This document shows positions 34,384-43,242 of a DNA stretch of 64,000 nt, piece after piece. The stretch is from Streptomyces sp. NBC_00663 (lineage in GTDB: Bacteria; Actinomycetota; Actinomycetes; Streptomycetales; Streptomycetaceae), in contig NZ_CP109027.1 of NCBI RefSeq assembly GCF_036226885.1, positions 7,006,001 through 7,070,000 on the forward strand, read 5' to 3'. Numbering within the stretch: the stretch's first letter is position 1; the number at the start of each line of letters is the position of its first letter. The notes under the pieces were generated by a model, which was not told the origin of the DNA, searched no databases, and was given only the letters and a program-made list of their open reading frames with translations. The translations under genes and the position numbers were made by a program.

Positions 34384-35232
34384 GTGACCTCTTCGGGTTT
34401 CACGCCGGTCGGTGAGCAGGTCGGTCAGTTCTACGATCAGCTGATGGGCGCGTTCGACGCCTCGCTGTACGGCCCCAACATCCACGTGGGCTTCTGGAGC
34501 AGCCAGGAGGACGCCACCGGGCTGGAGGACGCCGCCAACCGACTGACGGACATGATGATCGAGCGCCTCCAGGTCGGCCCCGGTGACCGGGTCCTGGACA
34601 TCGGCTGTGGTCTCGGCGGGCCGGCGATCCGGCTCGCGCAGGCGACGGGCGCCGAGGTGGTGGGCATCAGCGTCAGCCGCAAGCAGGTGGAGAAGGCCAA
34701 CGGGCTGGCCGAGGCGGCCGGTATGAGCGGCAAGGTCAGCTTCCAGCACGGCGACGCGATGAACCTGCCGTTCGACGACGCGTCGTTCAGCGCCGTGTGG
34801 ATGCTGGAGTCCGTCATGCAGATGCCCGACCGGACGGCTGCGCTCACCGAGGCGGCCCGGGTGCTGCGCCCGAACGGCCGGCTCGCGCTCACGGACAACT
34901 ACGAGCGGGAGACCATCTCGGCGGAGCGGCGCGTGGTGATCGAGGGCATCCTCAAGCGGTACCTCACCCAGTCGCCGGCCTCCTTCGAGGCGTACCCCAC
35001 GATGCTGCGCGAGGCGGGGTTGCGGTGTGCGGAGATCATAGACGTCAGTGAGAACACCACGCGGCAGTCGGTCAAGCGGCTCGGCGAGGCACTCGCCAAG
35101 AACATGGAGCAGCTGGCGGCCAAGGTCGACCCGGAGGTCTTCGCCAAGCTGAAGCCCGCCGAGGGGGAGAACCTGGAGATGCCCGAGGTGGGGTACCTCA
35201 TCGTGACGGCACGACGGCCCGCGGCCGTCTAG
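34384..35232 (+). CDS. SAM-dependent methyltransferase, probable polyketide tailoring enzyme
   Basis: A class I SAM methyltransferase of about 282 residues. It has the SAM-binding motif I LDIGCGLGGPAIRLA, then the acidic-loop region and HGDAMNLPFDD (motif II region). The overall layout, with N-terminal YDQLMGAFDASLYG and HVGFW, is typical of antibiotic O-methyltransferases of the RebM / Rif-Orf14 / AveD type (family knowledge). GTG at 34384 is preferred because AGGAG (34373-34377) lies six bases before it; the ATG at 34378 would have no spacing. It follows the terminal PKS and precedes the strong palindrome that closes the cluster, so it most likely O-methylates the polyketide. Substrate and position are unknown. 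Confidence 0.9.
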   Translation: MTSSGFTPVGEQVGQFYDQLMGAFDASLYGPNIHVGFWSSQEDATGLEDAANRLTDMMIERLQVGPGDRVLDIGCGLGGPAIRLAQATGAEVVGISVSRKQVEKANGLAEAAGMSGKVSFQHGDAMNLPFDDASFSAVWMLESVMQMPDRTAALTEAARVLRPNGRLALTDNYERETISAERRVVIEGILKRYLTQSPASFEAYPTMLREAGLRCAEIIDVSENTTRQSVKRLGEALAKNMEQLAAKVDPEVFAKLKPAEGENLEMPEVGYLIVTARRPAAV

Positions 35233-35267
35233 TCCTTTCACGGGCCGCCGCGGCGGCGCCGGTCACA

Positions 35268-35295
35268 GGGGTGCGTCGCCGCGGCGACGCACCCC
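35268..35295 (+). terminator. Perfect 28-nt palindrome, end of the PKS cluster transcript
   Basis: A fully self-complementary 14-bp stem (GGGGTGCGTCGCCG with its exact reverse complement) is followed by TTTCT and starts 35 nt after the methyltransferase stop. It fits a strong intrinsic terminator separating the biosynthetic cluster from the ctaC promoter. Confidence 0.88.
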
Positions 35296-35463
35296 TTTCT
35301 CCGTCGGGACGACGCGCTGCCGGCCGACGCGCCGGAGCCGAACTGCCGTGTCTGCGGCGGTTCCTCCCATCGGGTGACAGTGCGGAAGCGGAGCACCACA
35401 GGGGCCTGCGGTGCCCCGCGGCGCGTTTGGCACCCCTCCCGCGACTTCACTGAGGGCGTCGGC

Positions 35464-35469
35464 TAGGGT
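35464..35469 (+). promoter_or_regulatory. Putative -10 box (TAGGGT) of the cta operon
   Basis: TAGGGT matches the vegetative sigma -10 of streptomycetes and lies 109 nt before the ctaC start, leaving a leader of about 100 nt. No convincing -35 was found. The rest of the 345-bp gap after the methyltransferase holds only the palindrome and GC-rich sequence. Confidence 0.5.
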
Positions 35470-35577
35470 TTGGTCCGCATAAACATCCAAACCCCTGCCC
35501 GACGCAGGGCGGCGACCGACCGGCGAGAAGGCGGGCCGTAGCCAACCGCGCGGGCGAGACTCTCGGGAAGGCGCTAC

Positions 35578-36537
35578 GTGAGTCCCAACGGCTCCGACCG
35601 CTCGCCGCGGCGCCCGATGCGGCGGAAGCTGCTGCAGGCAATGACCGCCGGCCTGGTCCTGGCGACCGCCACCGGTTGCACATACAAGGACTTCCCCCGC
35701 CTTGGTATGCCCACCCCCACCACGGAAGAGGCTCCGCGGATCCTCTCCCTGTGGCAGGGCTCCTGGGCTGCCGCGCTGGCCACCGGCGTGCTGGTGTGGG
35801 GCCTGATCCTGTGGAGTGCTTTCTTCCACCGGCGCAGCCGCACGAAGGTCGAAGTTCCTCCGCAGACCCGGTACAACATGCCCATCGAGGCGCTGTACAC
35901 CGTGGTCCCGCTCATCATCGTCTCGGTGCTGTTCTACTTCACGGCCCGCGACGAGTCGAAGCTCCTCAGCCTCGACAAGAAGCCCGACGTCACGGTGAAC
36001 GTGGTCGGCTTCCAGTGGAGCTGGGGCTTCAACTACATCGAGAACGTCGACGGTTCCTCCGGCGACGCGAAGACCGACAAGAACCTGGACGCCATTCCGG
36101 ACCGGTTCAAGAAGGACTTCCCGGCGAGCGCCGGTGGTGTCTACGACGTCGGTACGCCCGGTACACGTAACCCGCAGACCAACAACCCAGGTCCGACCCT
36201 GTGGCTGCCCAAGGGCAAGACGGTCCGCTTCGTCCTCACCTCGCGTGACGTCATCCACTCCTTCTGGGTGGTGCCGTTCCTGATGAAGCAGGACGTCATC
36301 CCGGGCCACACCAACTCCTTCCAGGTGACCCCCAACAAGGAGGGCACCTTCCTGGGCAAGTGCGCCGAGCTCTGCGGCGTCGACCACTCCCGGATGCTGT
36401 TCAACGTGAAGGTCGTCTCCCCCGAGCGCTACGAGCAGCACCTCAAGGACCTCGCCAAGAAGGGGCAGACCGGTTACGTTCCCGCGGGCATCGAGCAGAC
36501 CGCCCACGAGAAGAACCGGGAGACGAACAACCTGTGA
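35578..36537 (+). CDS. ctaC: Cytochrome c oxidase (aa3) subunit II
   Basis: A 319-residue protein that carries the CuA centre, which receives electrons from the bc1 complex. The CuA ligands are in HSFWVVPF and in the CAELCGVDHSRM segment (both Cys, Glu, His and Met present). The N-terminus has a lipoprotein-type signal ending ATGC at about residue 30. Two membrane helices follow (about residues 57-80 and 97-120). The GTG start at 35578 has GGGAAGG a few bases upstream. It is the first gene of an operon; its stop overlaps the start of ctaD (GTGA). Confidence 0.97.
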   Translation: MSPNGSDRSPRRPMRRKLLQAMTAGLVLATATGCTYKDFPRLGMPTPTTEEAPRILSLWQGSWAAALATGVLVWGLILWSAFFHRRSRTKVEVPPQTRYNMPIEALYTVVPLIIVSVLFYFTARDESKLLSLDKKPDVTVNVVGFQWSWGFNYIENVDGSSGDAKTDKNLDAIPDRFKKDFPASAGGVYDVGTPGTRNPQTNNPGPTLWLPKGKTVRFVLTSRDVIHSFWVVPFLMKQDVIPGHTNSFQVTPNKEGTFLGKCAELCGVDHSRMLFNVKVVSPERYEQHLKDLAKKGQTGYVPAGIEQTAHEKNRETNNL

Positions 36538-38270
36538 GCATCCTCAACGAACCCCAGGGTGCCGCGGCAGCAGAGTCCCACTACGCGGACGAGTTGCCGG
36601 TCCGGCGCAAGCAGCCCGGCAACGTCGTGATCAAGTGGCTCACCACCACTGACCACAAGACGATCGGAACGCTGTACCTCGTCACGTCGTTCGCGTTCTT
36701 CTGCATCGGTGGCGTGATGGCGCTGCTCATGCGCGCCGAGCTCGCCCGGCCTGGTCTCCAGATCATGTCGAACGAGCAGTTCAACCAGGCGTTCACGATG
36801 CACGGCACGATCATGCTGCTGATGTTCGCGACGCCGCTGTTCGCCGGCTTCGCGAACTGGATCATGCCGCTCCAGATCGGCGCCCCCGACGTCGCCTTCC
36901 CGCGGCTGAACATGTTCGCCTACTGGCTGTACCTGTTCGGCTCGACGATCGCGGTCGGCGGCTTCCTCACCCCGCAGGGCGCGGCCGACTTCGGCTGGTT
37001 CGCCTACAGCCCGCTCTCGGACGCGGTCCGCTCGCCGGGCATCGGCGCCGACATGTGGATCATGGGTCTGGCCTTCTCCGGCTTCGGCACCATCCTCGGC
37101 TCGGTCAACTTCATCACCACGATCATCTGCATGCGCGCGCCGGGCATGACCATGTTCCGCATGCCGGTGTTCACCTGGAACGTGCTGCTGACCGGTGTGC
37201 TGGTCCTGCTGGCCTTCCCGGTCCTGGCCGCCGCGCTGTTCGCCCTGGAGGCGGACCGCAAGTTCGGAGCCCATGTCTTCGACTCCGCCAACGGCGGGGC
37301 CCTGCTGTGGCAACACCTCTTCTGGTTCTTCGGCCATCCAGAGGTGTACATCATCGCGCTACCGTTCTTCGGCATCATCTCCGAGGTCATCCCCGTCTTC
37401 AGCCGGCGCCCGATCTTCGGTTACATGAACCTGATCGCGGCCACCATCGCCATCGCCGGCCTGTCGGTCACCGTGTGGGCCCACCACATGTACGTCACCG
37501 GCGGAGTCCTCCTGCCGTTCTTCTCCTTCATGACGTTCCTCATCGCCGTACCGACCGGCGTGAAGATCTTCAACTGGATCGCCACCATGTGGAAGGGGTC
37601 CTTGAGTTTCGAGACCCCGATGCTCTGGGCCACCGGCTTCCTGATCACGTTCACCTTCGGTGGTCTGACCGGTGTCATCCTGGCCTCGCCGCCGCTGGAC
37701 TTCCACGTGTCGGACTCGTACTTCGTGGTGGCGCACTTCCACTACGTCGTCTTCGGCACCGTCGTCTTCGCGATGTTCTCCGGCTTCCACTTCTGGTGGC
37801 CGAAGATGACCGGCAAGATGCTCGACGAGCGCCTCGGCAAGATCACGTTCTGGACGCTGTTCACCGGCTTCCACGGCACGTTCCTCGTCCAGCACTGGCT
37901 GGGCGCGGAGGGCATGCCGCGTCGTTACGCGGACTACCTCGCGGCCGACGGCTTCACCGCCCTGAACACGATCTCGACGATCAGCTCGTTCGTCCTCGGC
38001 GCGTCGATCCTGCCGTTCCTCTACAACGTCTGGAAGACCGCCAAGTACGGCAAGAAGATCGAGGTCGACGACCCGTGGGGCTACGGCCGTTCGCTCGAGT
38101 GGGCGACGTCCTGCCCGCCGCCGCGGCACAACTTCATCACCCTGCCGCGGATCCGCAGCGAATCCCCGGCGTTCGACCTGCACCACCCGGAGATCGCCGC
38201 TCTCGACCAGCTCGAGAACGCACCTCACGGTGAGAAGGCTCTCGCGGGCGGCAAGGAGGCCGGCAAGTGA
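36534..38270 (+). CDS. ctaD: Cytochrome c oxidase (aa3) subunit I
   Basis: A heme-copper oxidase catalytic subunit of 578 residues with about 12 membrane helices. Visible metal and heme ligands are the CuB His and crosslinked Tyr region WFFGHPEVYIIALP, the His pair in AHHMYVTG and the heme histidines in AHFHYVVFG. The first heme a His is in FTMHGTIM. The GTG start at 36534 overlaps the ctaC stop by 4 nt, which indicates coupling. It reduces O2 and pumps protons in the cell membrane, as part of the actinobacterial bc1-aa3 supercomplex. Confidence 0.98.
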   Translation: MSILNEPQGAAAAESHYADELPVRRKQPGNVVIKWLTTTDHKTIGTLYLVTSFAFFCIGGVMALLMRAELARPGLQIMSNEQFNQAFTMHGTIMLLMFATPLFAGFANWIMPLQIGAPDVAFPRLNMFAYWLYLFGSTIAVGGFLTPQGAADFGWFAYSPLSDAVRSPGIGADMWIMGLAFSGFGTILGSVNFITTIICMRAPGMTMFRMPVFTWNVLLTGVLVLLAFPVLAAALFALEADRKFGAHVFDSANGGALLWQHLFWFFGHPEVYIIALPFFGIISEVIPVFSRRPIFGYMNLIAATIAIAGLSVTVWAHHMYVTGGVLLPFFSFMTFLIAVPTGVKIFNWIATMWKGSLSFETPMLWATGFLITFTFGGLTGVILASPPLDFHVSDSYFVVAHFHYVVFGTVVFAMFSGFHFWWPKMTGKMLDERLGKITFWTLFTGFHGTFLVQHWLGAEGMPRRYADYLAADGFTALNTISTISSFVLGASILPFLYNVWKTAKYGKKIEVDDPWGYGRSLEWATSCPPPRHNFITLPRIRSESPAFDLHHPEIAALDQLENAPHGEKALAGGKEAGK

Positions 38271-38665
38271 AGATCCAGGGCAAGATGTTCATGTGGCTGA
38301 GCGTCTTCGTCCTCGCCATGGCGGTTGTTTATGGCGTTTGGTCGAAGGAGCCGGCCGGTACCACGGCCCTCTTCCTGGCCTTCGGCCTGTGCATCATGAT
38401 CGGCTTCTACCTGGGCTTCACCGCCCGGCGGGTCGACGCGGGTGCGCAGGACAACAAGGAGGCGGACGTCGCGGACGACGCCGGCGAGGTCGGGTTCTTC
38501 AGCCCGCACAGCTGGCAGCCGCTGTCCCTCGCGGTCGGTGGCGCCCTCGCCTTCCTGTCGATCGCGATCGGCTGGTGGCTGATGTACTTCTCCGCGCCGC
38601 TGATCCTGATCGGCCTGTGGGGCTGGGTCTTCGAGTACTACCGCGGTGAGAACCGCACCCAGTAG
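38267..38665 (+). CDS. ctaF: Cytochrome c oxidase subunit IV, actinobacterial type
   Basis: A 132-residue protein with four predicted membrane helices, starting MKIQGKMFMWLSVF. It is typical of the small actinobacterial CtaF subunit. The GTG start at 38267 overlaps the ctaD stop by 4 nt, and AAGGAGG lies at 38253-38259. A hairpin terminator follows. The assignment rests on length, helix pattern and position behind ctaD. Confidence 0.93.
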   Translation: MKIQGKMFMWLSVFVLAMAVVYGVWSKEPAGTTALFLAFGLCIMIGFYLGFTARRVDAGAQDNKEADVADDAGEVGFFSPHSWQPLSLAVGGALAFLSIAIGWWLMYFSAPLILIGLWGWVFEYYRGENRTQ

Positions 38666-38684
38666 CACGAGCTGAGCTCAACGA

Positions 38685-38726
38685 GAGCCCGGACACTCCG
38701 TCAGGAGGGTCCGGGCTCCCGCTTTT
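38685..38726 (+). terminator. Intrinsic terminator after ctaCDF
   Basis: A 10-bp stem GAGCCCGGAC / GTCCGGGCTC (38685-38694 with 38709-38718), a 14-nt loop and CCGCTTTT after it. It lies 20 nt after the ctaF stop. Confidence 0.85.
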
Positions 38727-38819
38727 GCAGCAGTTTCGATGGCCGGATGCAGCAGCGTCCGTCCCTCGAACGAGTTACCCACCGCGCCGCCGCTGACGAA
38801 CCTTCCTAGCGTGAAACGC

Positions 38820-40082
38820 ATGAGCCACACTCCGCGCACGCGCACCGTTGTCTCCTGCACCCTGCTGGTGCTCGCCCTCACCGCGGGCGTCACCGCCTGC
38901 GGCAGCGACGGCAACCCGCTGTCGGCGGCGCCGTACGACGCGGCGGACCAGATCGCCTTCAACGGCCCCTCCGACGACGGCAAGAAGGCCGACCCGGACA
39001 AGCCCCTGGAAGTCACCGCCGAGGACGACGACGGGCGCATCACGGACGTCACGGCCATGGACGCCACGGGACGCCATGTGGCGGGCGAACTCTCCGCCGA
39101 CGGCACCCGGTGGCACAGCACCTCTCCGCTGGCCGCCAGCGCCCACTACACGGTCCGGGTGAGCACCGAGGACGAGGACGGGGCACCCGGCCGCCGGGTC
39201 CTCGACTTCGACACCGGCAAGCCCACCACCAAGAAGCGCCTGAAGGTCACCTTCGGCCCCAAAGCCGGCAAGTACGGCGTCGGCCAGCCCATCACGGCCG
39301 AACTGAACAAGCCCGTCAAGGACAAGGCCCAGCGGGCCATCGTCGAGCGTGCCCTCAAGGTCGACTCGATGCCCGCCACAGAGGGTGCCTGGTACTGGGT
39401 GGACGACAAGGAACTCCACTACCGCCCCAAGGAGTACTGGCCCGCCCACGCCACGATCCAGGTGCACAGCAACCTGGACGGAGTCAAGATCAGCGATCGC
39501 TTGTGGGGCGGTCGGGTCAAGCCCCTCAAGCTGACCACCGGCGACCGCATCATCGCGGTCACGGACGCCTCGGCACACTCCATGAAGGTCTACAAGAACG
39601 GCGAGGTCATCAACGAGCTCCCCGTCACCACCGGCAAGCCCGGCTTCGAGACCCGCAACGGCGTCAAGGTCGTACTCGGCAAGGAGTACTTCGTACGGAT
39701 GCGCGGCACCAGCATCGGCATCGCCGAGGGCTCCTCGGAGTCGTACGACCTGCCGGTCTACTACGCGACCCGGGTCACCTGGAGCGGCGAGTACGTGCAC
39801 GCCGCCCCCTGGTCCGTCGGCTCACAGGGCTACGAGAACGTCAGCCACGGCTGCACCGGCATGAGCACCGGTGACGCCGAGTGGTTCTTCGACACCGTCC
39901 ACGAGGGTGACGTCGTCAAGGTCGTGAACTCGTACGGCGACACCATGGAGACCTTCGGCAACGGCTTCGGTGACTGGAACCTCAAGTGGACGAAGTGGCG
40001 GACGGGCAGCGCCCTGACCGCCGGCACCCCGGAAGCCCCCAGCGCCGAGCAGCGGGCTCGACTGCGGCCGGAGAGCGTCTAG
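38820..40082 (+). CDS. L,D-transpeptidase lipoprotein with Ig-like domains
   Basis: A 420-residue exported protein. The signal peptide ends in the lipobox VTAC at about residue 25, followed by two Ig-like regions. The C-terminal YkuD domain contains VSHGCTGMSTGDAEWF, which carries the catalytic His and Cys. It resembles the mycobacterial LdtMt2 class that makes 3-3 peptidoglycan cross-links (family knowledge). ATG at 38820 is chosen. A GTG at 38811 (three residues longer) is possible, and a TAGCGT at about 38807 hints at near-leaderless transcription. The gene sits between ctaF and the reverse-strand receiver gene. Confidence 0.93.
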   Translation: MSHTPRTRTVVSCTLLVLALTAGVTACGSDGNPLSAAPYDAADQIAFNGPSDDGKKADPDKPLEVTAEDDDGRITDVTAMDATGRHVAGELSADGTRWHSTSPLAASAHYTVRVSTEDEDGAPGRRVLDFDTGKPTTKKRLKVTFGPKAGKYGVGQPITAELNKPVKDKAQRAIVERALKVDSMPATEGAWYWVDDKELHYRPKEYWPAHATIQVHSNLDGVKISDRLWGGRVKPLKLTTGDRIIAVTDASAHSMKVYKNGEVINELPVTTGKPGFETRNGVKVVLGKEYFVRMRGTSIGIAEGSSESYDLPVYYATRVTWSGEYVHAAPWSVGSQGYENVSHGCTGMSTGDAEWFFDTVHEGDVVKVVNSYGDTMETFGNGFGDWNLKWTKWRTGSALTAGTPEAPSAEQRARLRPESV

Positions 40083-40099
40083 AGGCTCCCTCGGGCCCC

Positions 40100-40501
40100 T
40101 CAGGCGCTCAGCGCGCTCTTCTGCCGCAGCAGAGCGGCCAGCGCCGACGCGAACTCCACCGGGTCCACCGGGTGCGTCACCGCGGCCTCGGCGCGGCTCC
40201 AGGTGGCCAGCCAGGCGTCCTGCGGGCGGCCGATCAGCAGCAGCACCGGCGGGGAGTTGAAGACCTCGTCCTTGATCTGCCGGCACAGCCCCATGCCACC
40301 CATCGGCACGGCCTCGCCGTCCAGCACACAGACGTCGATCCCGCCCCTGTCCAGCTCTTTCAGCACCGCGGCAGGCGTCGCGCACTCCACGAACTCGACC
40401 TGAGGAACGTCCGGAGCCGGCCGCCGGCCGGTCGCGAGCCGTACCTGCTCGCGGGTGTTGGCGTCGTCGCTGTAGACCAGCACCGTGGCGGTCGCCTGCA
40501 T
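40100..40501 (-). CDS. Degenerate response-regulator receiver-like protein
   Basis: A 133-residue single receiver-like domain without an output domain. The acidic pair (VYSDDAN) and a candidate phospho-Asp (CVLDGEAVP) are present. The conserved Thr/Ser site reads LLIGRP, and the conserved Lys-Pro near the end reads THPV, so the usual switch residues are missing. A clear GGAGG lies upstream of the ATG at 40501. It ends 17 nt from the L,D-transpeptidase gene (convergent) and is divergent from ctaE. It may work without phosphorylation; its partner is unknown. Confidence 0.8.
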   Translation of the reverse strand: MQATATVLVYSDDANTREQVRLATGRRPAPDVPQVEFVECATPAAVLKELDRGGIDVCVLDGEAVPMGGMGLCRQIKDEVFNSPPVLLLIGRPQDAWLATWSRAEAAVTHPVDPVEFASALAALLRQKSALSA

Positions 40502-40679
40502 GCTTCCTCCGTGACATCAGCGTCGTACGGACAGAACAGTTGCCGCGGATGCTACTCCCTTGAACAGCTCGTCAACACCCGCTGGAACACCCCTGCGATG
40601 GGCCATCCGGGCAGTACACACGCTGCGAACACTCCGAACGGCACCCCCCGGAGTGAGGGCGGGATAAGGGACCGACATA

Positions 40680-41300
40680 ATGTCGGTCGTGGCGACAGCA
40701 ACGACAGTAGAAACCGGGCACGCGCACCCGTCGGTCAATCGGCCGAACCTCACCAGCGTCGGAACCATCATCTGGCTGAGTTCCGAGCTGATGTTCTTCG
40801 CGGCCCTCTTCGCGATGTACTTCACCCTGCGATCGGTGACGGGTCCTGATCACTGGAAGGAAATGGCCGAGAGCCTGAACTTCCCGTTCTCGGCGACGAA
40901 CACCACGATCCTGGTGCTCTCCTCCCTCACCTGCCAGCTCGGCGTCTTCGCCGCCGAGCGCGGTGACGTGAAGAAGCTCCGGGGCTGGTTCATCGTCACC
41001 TTCATCATGGGTGCGATCTTCATCGGCGGTCAGGTCTTCGAGTACACCGAACTGGTCAAGAAGGACGGGCTCTCGCTCTCCTCCGACCCGTACGGCTCGG
41101 TGTTCTACCTGACCACCGGCTTCCACGGCCTGCACGTGACGGGAGGTCTCATCGCCTTCCTGCTGGTCCTCGGCCGCACCTACGCGGCGAAGAGGTTCAC
41201 TCACGAGCAGGCGACGGCCGCCATCGTCGTGTCCTATTACTGGCACTTCGTCGATGTCGTCTGGATCGGCCTCTTCGCCACGATCTACATGATCAAGTAG
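40680..41300 (+). CDS. ctaE: Cytochrome c oxidase (aa3) subunit III
   Basis: A 206-residue protein with five predicted membrane helices. It has the family motifs SSELMFFAALFAMYFTLR, GQVFEY, TGFHGLHVTGG and YWHFVDVVWIGLF. ATG at 40680 follows AAGGGA at 40666-40671. It starts the ctaE-qcrCAB cluster, away from ctaCDF as is usual in actinobacteria, and is separated from qcrC by 80 nt. Confidence 0.97.
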   Translation: MSVVATATTVETGHAHPSVNRPNLTSVGTIIWLSSELMFFAALFAMYFTLRSVTGPDHWKEMAESLNFPFSATNTTILVLSSLTCQLGVFAAERGDVKKLRGWFIVTFIMGAIFIGGQVFEYTELVKKDGLSLSSDPYGSVFYLTTGFHGLHVTGGLIAFLLVLGRTYAAKRFTHEQATAAIVVSYYWHFVDVVWIGLFATIYMIK

Positions 41301-41380
41301 TCGGGTCCGTTCCCGAGCGCTTCCCGAGAAGCGCATTTCCAGCAGCATCGACGCAGAAGATCCTGACACCGGGGTAATCC

Positions 41381-42190
41381 GTGAAAAAGCTCTCCGCACG
41401 ACGACGCCATCCGCTGGCGGCGCTCGTCGTCCTACTCCTCGCGCTGGCGTGCACGGGGGGGCTGTACGCCGTGTTCGCGCCCGCGGACAAGGCGCAGGCC
41501 GACGAAACCGCCCAGTCCCTCACCATCGAGGAGGGCAAGAAGCTCTACGCCGTGGGCTGTGCCAGTTGCCACGGCACCGGTGCTCAGGGCACCACCGACG
41601 GGCCGAGCCTCGTGGGTGTGGGCGCCGCGGCCGTGGACTTCCAGGTCGGCACCGGCCGTATGCCGGCCCAGCAGCCGGGCGCACAGGTCCCGAAGAAGAA
41701 GGTCATCTACACGCAGGCCGAGATCGACCAGCTCGCCGCGTACATCTCCTCCCTGGGCGCCGGTCCGGCCGTCCCGACGAAGAACGAGTACAGCCCGGAC
41801 GGGGCGGACATCGCCAAGGGCGGCGAGCTGTTCCGCACCAACTGCGCGCAGTGCCACAACTTCACCGGCAAGGGCGGTGCGCTGACGCACGGCAAGTTCG
41901 CGCCGAGCCTTGAGGGCGTCGACCCGAAGCACATCTACGAGGCCATGCAGACCGGCCCGCAGAACATGCCGTCGTTCCCCGACACCACGCTGTCGGAGCA
42001 GAACAAGAAGGACATCATCGCGTACCTCGACGCGGTCAACGGTGACGACACCGAGAGCCCCGGTGGCCTCGAGCTGGGCGGCCTCGGTCCGGTCAGCGAG
42101 GGTCTGTTCGCGTGGGTGTTCGGACTCGGTGGCCTGATCGCGATCGCCGTCTGGCTCGCCGCTCGGACCGCAAAGGCCAAGAAGTCATGA
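41381..42190 (+). CDS. qcrC: Diheme cytochrome c subunit of the bc1 complex
   Basis: A 269-residue protein with an N-terminal membrane helix (about residues 10-32), two c-type heme sites (CASCH and CAQCH) and a C-terminal membrane helix (about 240-262). In actinobacteria this diheme subunit replaces soluble cytochrome c and passes electrons directly to CtaC (family knowledge). GTG start at 41381. The stop overlaps the qcrA ATG in ATGA. Confidence 0.97.
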   Translation: MKKLSARRRHPLAALVVLLLALACTGGLYAVFAPADKAQADETAQSLTIEEGKKLYAVGCASCHGTGAQGTTDGPSLVGVGAAAVDFQVGTGRMPAQQPGAQVPKKKVIYTQAEIDQLAAYISSLGAGPAVPTKNEYSPDGADIAKGGELFRTNCAQCHNFTGKGGALTHGKFAPSLEGVDPKHIYEAMQTGPQNMPSFPDTTLSEQNKKDIIAYLDAVNGDDTESPGGLELGGLGPVSEGLFAWVFGLGGLIAIAVWLAARTAKAKKS

Positions 42191-43242
42191 GTAGCCAAGA
42201 CATTCCAGAAGAGAACCTGCCCGCAGAGCAGGACGACCACGGCGCGGTGAGCGTCGCGGACGACAGGGACCCCTTCGCCGACCCCGGTCTGCCGCCCCAC
42301 GAGCACCGGGTCCAGGACATCGACGAGCGGGCCGCCAAGCGGTCCGAGCGCACGGTGGCGATGCTGTTCACGGTGTCGATGCTGGCCACGATCGGCTTCA
42401 TCGCCGCGTACGTGGGTGTCCCGCACGACAGGGCGATCTACGTCTTCCCGATCGGCCACATCAACGCGCTGAACTTCTCGCTGGGTCTGACGCTCGGCGT
42501 CGCCCTCTTCGCGATCGGCGCGGGCGCGGTCCACTGGGCCCGCACCCTGATGTCCGACGTGGAGATGGTCGACGAGCGCCACCCGATCGAGGCGCCGCCC
42601 GAGGTCCGCGAGAAGGTCTTCGACGACTGGAAGCAGGGCGCCAAGGAGTCCGCGCTCGGCCGTCGCAAGCTGATCCGCAACACCATGCTCGGCGCGCTCA
42701 CCCTGGTGCCGCTCGCCGGTGTCGTGCTGCTGCGCGACCTCGGCCCGCTGCCCGGGACCAAGCTGCGGCACACCATGTGGCGCAAGGGCCTGCTGCTCGT
42801 CAACATGAACACCAACGAGCCGCTGCGTCCCTCCGACGTCGCGGTGGGCTCGCTGACCTTCGCCAAGCCCGAGGGCCTGGAGGAGCACGACGAGGCGTTC
42901 CAGACCGAGATCGCCAAGGCCGCCCTGATGATCGTCCGGATCCAGCCGGACAACATCAAGGACAAGCGCGAGCTCGAGTGGTCGCACGACGGCATCGTGG
43001 CGTACTCGAAGATCTGCACCCACGTGGGTTGCCCGATCTCCCTGTACGAGCAGCAGACGCACCACGTGCTCTGCCCCTGCCACCAGTCCACCTTCGACCT
43101 CTCCGACGGTGCCCGAGTGATCTTCGGCCCCGCCGGTCACGCCCTGCCGCAGCTGCGGATCGCCGTGAACGAAGAGGGCTACCTCGAGGCGCAGGGCGAC
43201 TTCGAAGAGCCTGTCGGTCCTGCCTTCTGGGAGCGCGGATGA
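42187..43242 (+). CDS. qcrA: Rieske iron-sulfur subunit of the bc1 complex
   Basis: A 351-residue protein. It has three predicted membrane helices (about residues 58-80, 95-118 and 170-192), the long N-terminal form found in actinobacteria. The [2Fe-2S] ligands are in CTHVGC and CPCHQSTF. A twin-arginine stretch (GRRKLIRN) precedes the third helix, as expected for Tat insertion of the folded Rieske domain. The start at 42187 overlaps the qcrC stop, and the stop overlaps the qcrB start. Confidence 0.97.
   Translation: MSSQDIPEENLPAEQDDHGAVSVADDRDPFADPGLPPHEHRVQDIDERAAKRSERTVAMLFTVSMLATIGFIAAYVGVPHDRAIYVFPIGHINALNFSLGLTLGVALFAIGAGAVHWARTLMSDVEMVDERHPIEAPPEVREKVFDDWKQGAKESALGRRKLIRNTMLGALTLVPLAGVVLLRDLGPLPGTKLRHTMWRKGLLLVNMNTNEPLRPSDVAVGSLTFAKPEGLEEHDEAFQTEIAKAALMIVRIQPDNIKDKRELEWSHDGIVAYSKICTHVGCPISLYEQQTHHVLCPCHQSTFDLSDGARVIFGPAGHALPQLRIAVNEEGYLEAQGDFEEPVGPAFWERG

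Noticed and set aside
35233..35466. Open frame continuing after the methyltransferase stop, containing CRVCGG
   Set aside because: It has no usable start or ribosome-binding site and runs through the 28-nt terminator palindrome. GC-rich DNA stays open by chance, so a gene remnant cannot be supported.
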